The position numbers were made by a program, and so were the translations under genes. The notes under the pieces are model-generated. The model did not search any database and was not told the DNA's origin. It worked only from the letters and a program-made list of their open reading frames with translations. A DNA stretch of 25,521 nt from Armatimonadota bacterium (GTDB lineage Bacteria > Armatimonadota > Zipacnadia > Zipacnadales > JABUFB01): contig JAGPGE010000006.1 in NCBI GenBank assembly GCA_018056145.1, positions 1 to 25,521 of the forward strand, read 5' to 3'. Positions 20,621 to 25,521 of the stretch are shown one piece after another (within the stretch, counting starts at the first letter, position 1; every line of letters starts with the position of its first letter).

Positions 20621-23443
20621 ATGATCCGCTGCCTCATTGTCCTCTCGATATTCTTGCTCGTGGGTGGGATTCTGGCCGACGAAGTCACGGTCGTCGAGGA
20701 CTTCGAGACCGACGATGCCCTCTCGAACTGGCAGATTGTGGCGGGGAAAGCGGCTCTCGTTACCGAAGGGGCAACCCAGGGGCAGCGCGCGATGGAAGTC
20801 ACCTTCGACCCCGCGGCCGAGTACAGCCCAGGCTATCTGTACTGGAACCGGGTGCCCGCCGACTGGTCGCCATACGATGCGCTGGTTCTCGACGTGACCA
20901 ATCCGGGCGATGCCCCGATGCCCGGCTATCTTCTGGTGGCCGACAAGGCCTGGGAAGACAAGAACCGCAGCTACTGGAACCGGCACAACTCCAACACCAC
21001 CTTTCCCCCGGGCAAGTCGGAGTGGGTGATCCCCGTCAACGGGCTGTTCCGGGGCGAAGCGGGCAGCAGGAACAATGACATCGCGCGCAATATCGACACG
21101 GACTCCATCGTGCGGCTTGACTTCGGTTTCGGAGCCAAAGGCGTCGCGGGCCGTGTGCTCATAGACAATCTGCGCTTCGTGCAGCAGGACCGGCCCACAA
21201 ACGTCTGGGCCTTTGACTTCGGGCCTCCGAATCAGCCGGTGATGCTGGGCTGGACGCCAGTGGCGAATGACACTGTATACACCAAGGAGCGCGGGTTCGG
21301 CTGGGGCCCCCAGGGCGGGAACCCCTGGCCCGGAGCGGCGCGCGACACAACCTTCGGCACCAGCTTGATCCAGGACTTCTGTGAGGCGGGCGGGTACCGG
21401 TTCCAGGTCGACGTGCCGCCTGGCAGGTACCGAGTGACGCTCGTCTATGAGAACTCCGGCTACTGGGGCGGCGAGCAGGCGAAGCACACCAATCGCGCCG
21501 TATACGCAAATGACCGCCTGGCGTGGACCCAGAACCGCCCGGACGGATCCGCACACCCTCTGTACCGCTTCGAGTTCGTGGGACCAGTCGGTGCGGACAT
21601 TTGGGACACCTACATGGCGGGCGAACTTGCGCAACAGGGAGTGTTCGAGGCGGATGTGGCCGGGAGTGGTCTGAGTCTGCGCTTCGAATCCGACATCACC
21701 TTCGGCAGCAAGATCGCCGCGATTGCCCTCGCACAGGTGGATGACGAGAAGGCGCTGGGCTGGATCGACGCGCAGTTCAGCGCGGTGGCCACGGAGTTCC
21801 GCCGCAAGGCCGCCCTTCTTGATCCGCCCGCGCCTGACTATGCCGCTCCGGCGGACTGGGTAGCGAAGGGACTGGTGGCTTGGCCGGTGGGCATTGAGAC
21901 CCAGATCAGGCCGGGAAGCGTGCCGCAGGGCGAGTTGAGCGCTCCCGCGGACTTGGGCATCAGCCGGTTGGCGGCCAGGGGCGAGTATGAACCCTTCTGC
22001 CTTGCGGTCAGGCCGCTGCGAGACCTCGGAGAGTGCAGCGTCTCACTCGACGGGTTCACTGGCCCCGCGAACTTGGACGCGGACCTGCGGATGGTCTGGT
22101 ACAACACCAGTCGTGGTTTCGGCGACATCGCCTATCACATCGAGCCCCACACGCTGCGGGAGACGACAGTCGCGAAGCTCTCCGAAGGCATCACGCGGGA
22201 GTTCATCGTGACCGCGCGGGTGCCTGCTGATGCGCAGGCAGGCGAGTATTCGGCTGCGCTGAGCCTCACGGACCCCGAAGGCGAACTGCTGCTCCGGGTG
22301 CCGCTGTCGCTGCGGGTGAGCCCGGTCGCGCTCTCCCGCGACACCGACTATCTGATGGGGTTCTTTGGCCTCGAACCTCCCGATCTCATCCCTGCGAAGC
22401 AGCGCCCGGCAGTGCTGGATGAGACGCTGGTTCTCCTGTCGGACTATGGTATGAACGCGGTCTCGGGCGGCCCGGATATCATCCTCACCGGCTGGCACAA
22501 CGGCAGGCCAACCGTCAACCTGAACGCCGCGGATGACTTCTTCGCGCAGCTTGCCGACCACGGCTTCACGAAAGGCGTCAACGGCTACGGCGGCCTGCGC
22601 TTCCGGAACCTGCATGACCGGTACGTCAAAGGCGCCACCGGCCAGAAGGTGGAGCAGGACAGTGGATTGCCCTATGAAGAGGCGCTCATGCGCGCTTGGC
22701 AGGTGGTGGATCAGCACGCGCGGGACAATGACTGGCCCACTATCTTCTACTCCATGTGCGACGAGACCCGGGTCCGCGAGCAGGCTGAGAATGAGCTGGA
22801 GTTCATGAAGATGCTGGAGAAAGTGAGCGCGGCCTTCCCCGAGACCTTGCGGACCAGCGGCGCCTACAGCGTTCATTTCAACACGCGGCCGGACGATCCC
22901 AGCGATATGCTCTATTGGCACCAACGTTTCTTCGAGCACCTCGACGTCAGCAATTTGAACAACCACGATCCGTCGGTGATGGCGGAGGCCCAAAAGCTCG
23001 GGAAGGACATCCACATTTACAACCAGGGGCGGGATCGCTACTCCTTCGGCCTGTACCAGTGGAGCGAGTTCCGCAAGGGAGTGAGGGCCCGCTGGCAGTG
23101 GCATCTCAACGTGCTGCACGGTTACCAGTTCTTCGACCTGGATGGCCGAGAGCCGGATACCGCCATGATCTGCTACGGCCGCGAGCGGATCTACCCGACC
23201 ATACATTTCGCCCGCTGTCGCGAGGGCGCGGAGGACTTCTACCTGTACAACGCGCTTCAGCGTGCAGTGGACCAGGCGACGAGCGACAGCAAGCAGACGG
23301 CTGCGGTGACTCACGCCACCGAGTTGCTGAAATCCCTGGAAGCCAGCGTGAAGCTGAACCAGCGCCGCGCCCCCGACGGACACGATGCAGATGCAGTGAA
23401 GCGCCAGCTTATCGAGGCGCTGGAGGCTTTCGGCGAGGGGTAG
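20621..23443 (+). CDS. Exported GH123/DUF4091-like glycoside hydrolase with CBM-like and malectin-like modules
   Basis: The product is 940 residues from an ATG preceded by a near-perfect TAAGGAGG (20605-20612) at 8 nt, the strongest ribosome site in the window. The signal peptide is MIRCLIVLSIFLLVGGILA. Residues 22-190 form a CBM/CIA30-like sandwich (VVEDFETDDALSNW at the start, RVLIDNLRF at the end). Residues about 193-370 look malectin-like (WAFDFGPPNQPV, YRFQVDVPPGRYRVTLVY, GLSLRFESD). Residues about 416-570 match the GH123 N-terminal sandwich (ISRLAARGEYEPFCLAVRPL). The catalytic barrel follows from about 574. The pair D714-E715 in IFYSMCDETRV corresponds in position to the Asp-Glu used in substrate-assisted catalysis by GH123 beta-N-acetylgalactosaminidases. 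Substrate is unproven; DUF4091 members are diverse. The SGNH hydrolase gene follows 75 bp later. Confidence 0.82.
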   Translation: MIRCLIVLSIFLLVGGILADEVTVVEDFETDDALSNWQIVAGKAALVTEGATQGQRAMEVTFDPAAEYSPGYLYWNRVPADWSPYDALVLDVTNPGDAPMPGYLLVADKAWEDKNRSYWNRHNSNTTFPPGKSEWVIPVNGLFRGEAGSRNNDIARNIDTDSIVRLDFGFGAKGVAGRVLIDNLRFVQQDRPTNVWAFDFGPPNQPVMLGWTPVANDTVYTKERGFGWGPQGGNPWPGAARDTTFGTSLIQDFCEAGGYRFQVDVPPGRYRVTLVYENSGYWGGEQAKHTNRAVYANDRLAWTQNRPDGSAHPLYRFEFVGPVGADIWDTYMAGELAQQGVFEADVAGSGLSLRFESDITFGSKIAAIALAQVDDEKALGWIDAQFSAVATEFRRKAALLDPPAPDYAAPADWVAKGLVAWPVGIETQIRPGSVPQGELSAPADLGISRLAARGEYEPFCLAVRPLRDLGECSVSLDGFTGPANLDADLRMVWYNTSRGFGDIAYHIEPHTLRETTVAKLSEGITREFIVTARVPADAQAGEYSAALSLTDPEGELLLRVPLSLRVSPVALSRDTDYLMGFFGLEPPDLIPAKQRPAVLDETLVLLSDYGMNAVSGGPDIILTGWHNGRPTVNLNAADDFFAQLADHGFTKGVNGYGGLRFRNLHDRYVKGATGQKVEQDSGLPYEEALMRAWQVVDQHARDNDWPTIFYSMCDETRVREQAENELEFMKMLEKVSAAFPETLRTSGAYSVHFNTRPDDPSDMLYWHQRFFEHLDVSNLNNHDPSVMAEAQKLGKDIHIYNQGRDRYSFGLYQWSEFRKGVRARWQWHLNVLHGYQFFDLDGREPDTAMICYGRERIYPTIHFARCREGAEDFYLYNALQRAVDQATSDSKQTAAVTHATELLKSLEASVKLNQRRAPDGHDADAVKRQLIEALEAFGEG

Positions 23444-23449
23444 GTGATG

Positions 23450-23469
23450 GAGGGAAGGGTCTTCCCCTC
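23450..23469 (+). other. Inverted repeat between GH123-like and SGNH genes
   Basis: GAGGGAAG (23450-23457) and CTTCCCCTC (23461-23469) can pair with one bulged C around a 3-nt loop, just after the GH123-like stop. It may attenuate read-through into the SGNH gene or stabilise the upstream message 3' end. There is no T-run. Confidence 0.3.
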
Positions 23470-23518
23470 GGCCCGATGAATACTGCGCGACATGTACGAG
23501 CACACCTGGAGGTTAGCT

Positions 23519-24727
23519 ATGCGCTCGATTCTGCTCGTTCCGGCCCTGCTGGCAGGCCTGCTGGCATCCTGCACCGCTCAGACGCTGCTGACCAGCTTCG
23601 AGGACACCACGGGCTGGCAGGCGGCCGGCGGAGCGGTGTTCGAGAAGTCGGACGAGGCCCACGAGGGTGCGGCGTCGATCAAGGTGACCATGCCCGGCCA
23701 GGTCTCCGGCAAGATCATCTCCGGCTATCCACCCGCGGAATTTGACCAGTGCGACGGCGTGAGCTTCTGGGCTAAGGGCGACGGTTCCGACCAGTGGGGC
23801 TGCATCGCGCTCTTTGGCGATGGCTCGAACGGGTCGTATCGCTACTGCTACTTCTTCCCACTGGCCCGGACCGAATGGCGCAAGTATGAGGTCCCGTGGG
23901 ACCAGTGGATACCCGAGGGCGCCTTCAGCCCCATCGGCGCGCCGGGGTCCTTGCCGCCAAGCGGGATCAACTGGGTTCGGCTGGGGACGCGCTGGACCAT
24001 CGCCCACAACAACGCACCGATCCCGCCGCACACGTACTGGGTGGATGAACTGCGCATCGAGGAATCACTGCCGGAGCACGAGCCGCCGCCTGCTTCGGCT
24101 CCCCTTGCGGGGGTGATCGCCAAACTGCGCGCGAAACAGCCCGTCTTCATCCTCTGCATGGGCGACTCCATTACTGCGGGGACAGGCCTGCCGGACAAGG
24201 ACAACCAGCGCTATGCCACGCTGCTCCAGGCGATGCTCCGGGAGCGTCTGGGGTATGACGAGATCGTGGCGATCAGCCGAGCGGTCGGTGGGGCAAGGCT
24301 CACTGATGCACGCTCTTGGGTCAACCGCGACTTCCTGGGACCGGGGCCTGACCTTGTAACCACCCTTTACGGGTACAACGACAAGAGCGGCCAGTTCTCG
24401 GCGGCGCAGTTCGCGGATTCACTGGAAGACTACTACCGGCGTATCTGCACATACACCGGCGGAAAGACGGCGATCCTGCCGCTGACCACCATCCCCGGCG
24501 CGGGGCCGCGCTTCACGATGATGGATGATTTCGCCCAGGCTGTGCGGGACGTCGCGGCTGCGCGGGGCATCGAATGCCTGGATCTCGCGGCAGCGCTCAA
24601 GGCCACCGGGCGCGAGGGGTACCTGGCCTACATGGGCGACATGGCCCATCCGAACCCGGACGGGCACGCGCTCATGGCTCGCATCATTGCCGATTTCCTG
24701 GTGGCGAAGGTGCAGGAGGGCCAGTAG
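23519..24727 (+). CDS. SGNH/GDSL hydrolase lipoprotein with N-terminal carbohydrate-binding-like domain
   Basis: The product is 402 residues. The ATG at 23519 is chosen over 23492 because GGAGG (23508-23512) lies 6 nt upstream and a lipoprotein signal starts there (MRSILLVPALLAGLLASC, lipobox LASC, lipidated C18). Residues about 22-195 form a sandwich (LTSFEDTTGW at the start, YWVDELRIEES at the end). This resembles the first module of the GH123-like protein upstream. The catalytic domain (about 205-402) shows all SGNH blocks: GDSIT with nucleophile S217, an oxyanion glycine at G257/G258, YND with N287, and DMAHPNPDGH with D374 and H377. Such enzymes are usually carbohydrate acetylesterases, for example rhamnogalacturonan or xylan acetylesterases. 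Acting as a surface deacetylase that exposes substrate to the neighbouring hydrolases is inferred. Confidence 0.9.
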   Translation: MRSILLVPALLAGLLASCTAQTLLTSFEDTTGWQAAGGAVFEKSDEAHEGAASIKVTMPGQVSGKIISGYPPAEFDQCDGVSFWAKGDGSDQWGCIALFGDGSNGSYRYCYFFPLARTEWRKYEVPWDQWIPEGAFSPIGAPGSLPPSGINWVRLGTRWTIAHNNAPIPPHTYWVDELRIEESLPEHEPPPASAPLAGVIAKLRAKQPVFILCMGDSITAGTGLPDKDNQRYATLLQAMLRERLGYDEIVAISRAVGGARLTDARSWVNRDFLGPGPDLVTTLYGYNDKSGQFSAAQFADSLEDYYRRICTYTGGKTAILPLTTIPGAGPRFTMMDDFAQAVRDVAAARGIECLDLAAALKATGREGYLAYMGDMAHPNPDGHALMARIIADFLVAKVQEGQ

Positions 24728-24731
24728 AGCG

Positions 24732-24860
24732 CCGTTCCTGACTTGTGTGAACGGGCGAGCCGCGTGGGGTGGTCGTGTCCCTTGCGTCGGGTGCGTCTCC
24801 TGGTTACGTGTACCAGGTCAGTTCACGGGTGTGCTCGCCGTCCGGAGCACGGGACCCGTG
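24732..24860. other. Cluster of inverted repeats in the convergent gap before the P-type ATPase
   Basis: The gap holds several arms: CCGTTC/GAACGG (24732-24737/24749-24754); CCTGGT/ACCAGG (24799-24804/24812-24817, 7-nt loop); CGAGC plus flanking bases at 24756-24760 pairing with GCTCGCCGT at 24833-24841; and CACGGG/CCCGTG (24848-24853/24855-24860). Some are mutually exclusive. It could be a terminator region or a small structured RNA. No promoter, T-tract or tRNA cloverleaf was seen. Confidence 0.3.
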
Positions 24861-24941
24861 ACGGTTCCCAACCGCCCGCGGGGGAAGATCAGTTATCTGC
24901 GGAGAGGATTCAGCCCACCGCGGTTCGCCGTGACTTCTTGA

Positions 24942-25521
24942 TCAGCCGCTGACCGCCTCGCCTTCAGACCGCCGCCGCAGGGCGCTGTACACGAGCTTCT
25001 GCAGTTCGGCGAAGACAAACACCAGCAAGGCCACTCCGAAACACAACCCCAGTTCGGTGGACGACAGCGGGACCGTCTTGAACATCTCGCCCAGGAAGGG
25101 CACGTACACAATCACCAACTGGGCGATGATGCTGATTGCGCCCGCGACGATCAGGTGCGGGTTCGAGAAGAAGCCGATTCGCGCGATGAGCTGCCGTTCG
25201 GAGCGGCAGGCCATGCAGTTCGCGATCTGCGTCAGGGCGAGGGCGGTGAATGCGATGGTCCGCTCATGCTCCAGGTCCGCTCCCATTCGCATCACAACGA
25301 GTACCCCCACTGCCATGAAGACCCCGTTGAACAGGATGTCGCGGAGCAGATCTCGTGTGATCAGCCCCTGGCGCGGGTTCCGGGGCTTGCGCTTCATGAT
25401 GTCCTGCGCTCCGGGTTCGAAGCCCAGCGCAAGCGCGGGAAGGCCGTCGGTCACCAGGTTGACCCACAGGATCTGCAGGGCGAGAAGCGGCACTGGCCAC
25501 CCCAGAAGGAGTGCCGTCAGC
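24942..25521 (-). CDS. Calcium-type (P2A) P-type ATPase, C-terminal transmembrane domain, 5' partial
   Basis: The frame is open to the right edge, so only the last roughly 192 residues are seen; the phosphorylation and nucleotide domains are outside. Reading in from the edge, the sequence passes LLLGWPVPLLALQILWVNLV into TDGLPALALGFEP. This is the M5-M6 region of SERCA/PMR1-type pumps; N, T and D of NLVTDG correspond to SERCA N796, T799 and D800, which bind Ca2+. The following DIMKRKPRNPRQGLITRDLL is the family's cytoplasmic L6-7 loop. Four further hydrophobic segments (M7-M10) complete the domain, ending in a basic tail (LRRRSEGEAVSG). Ca2+ or Mn2+ export from the cytoplasm at the cost of ATP is the likely function. 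It converges on the SGNH gene with a 214-bp gap and is probably unrelated to the carbohydrate genes. Confidence 0.93.
   Translation of the reverse strand, partial: LTALLLGWPVPLLALQILWVNLVTDGLPALALGFEPGAQDIMKRKPRNPRQGLITRDLLRDILFNGVFMAVGVLVVMRMGADLEHERTIAFTALALTQIANCMACRSERQLIARIGFFSNPHLIVAGAISIIAQLVIVYVPFLGEMFKTVPLSSTELGLCFGVALLVFVFAELQKLVYSALRRRSEGEAVSG

Noticed and set aside
20450..21634. Minus-strand open frame (394 codons) opposite the GH123-like gene's 5' part
   Set aside because: It overlaps a gene with an excellent Shine-Dalgarno, signal peptide and domains; the antisense frame has none of these.
22043..23503. Minus-strand open frame (486 codons) opposite the GH123-like catalytic domain
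   Set aside because: It is a shadow of the real gene, with no domain, and its direction conflicts with the flanking operon-like layout.
24728..24941. tRNA or other classical RNA gene in the gap
   Set aside because: No T-loop consensus (GTTCRANNC) in a cloverleaf arrangement and no CCA-adjacent acceptor stem could be built; the stems seen are simple inverted repeats.

Overview
This is a GC-rich chromosomal segment from a free-living, probably uncultivated bacterium. It is dominated by large exported, multidomain carbohydrate-active proteins. An exported HzsA-like/CxxCH protein, exo-rhamnogalacturonan-lyase-like and GH123/DUF4091-like enzymes and a DUF6785-type membrane protein together resemble gene sets in Armatimonadota, Planctomycetota, Verrucomicrobiota/Lentisphaerota and Hydrogenedentota. 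That assignment comes from gene-content memory, not a search, and the phylum is not settled. I saw no tRNA, rRNA, CRISPR array, insertion sequence or phage gene. No stretch over about 300 bases lacks a gene; the longest gaps (24728-24941, 17034-17227, 10194-10382, 20444-20620) hold only candidate hairpins and promoters.

Left block (1-8637, + strand): the 3' part of a large HzsA-like beta-propeller protein with two CxxCH haem motifs and a C-terminal FGE/SUMF1-like domain. It is followed 77 bp later by a 1679-residue exported PL26-like lyase that carries several beta-sandwich modules and a glutamine-amidotransferase-like tail. A MATE exporter gene converges on this pair from the minus strand.

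Middle block (10194-14110): a small exported protein with a TolB/PD40-like stretch, an exported PQQ-like beta-propeller protein, and an Rrf2-family regulator with four clustered cysteines behind a near-consensus promoter. On the minus strand lie a DUF72 protein and a small DUF3592-like membrane protein.

Right block (14169-24727): an exported protein joining about 14 WD40 repeats (two seven-bladed propellers' worth) to a right-handed beta-helix, divergent from a GH43-like five-bladed-propeller protein. Next come a large DUF6785-type membrane protein, divergent from a GH123/DUF4091-like glycosidase, and a lipoprotein SGNH hydrolase. The window ends in the C-terminal half of the membrane domain of a calcium-type P-type ATPase (minus strand).

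Read together, the exported genes suggest extracytoplasmic breakdown of a complex, possibly pectin-like and esterified, polysaccharide: lyase, beta-helix protein, GH43-like and GH123-like enzymes and an esterase. The DUF6785 membrane protein is a candidate importer. No SusC/SusD pair is present, so this is not a Bacteroidota-type PUL. Functional coupling is inferred from position and predicted export only.
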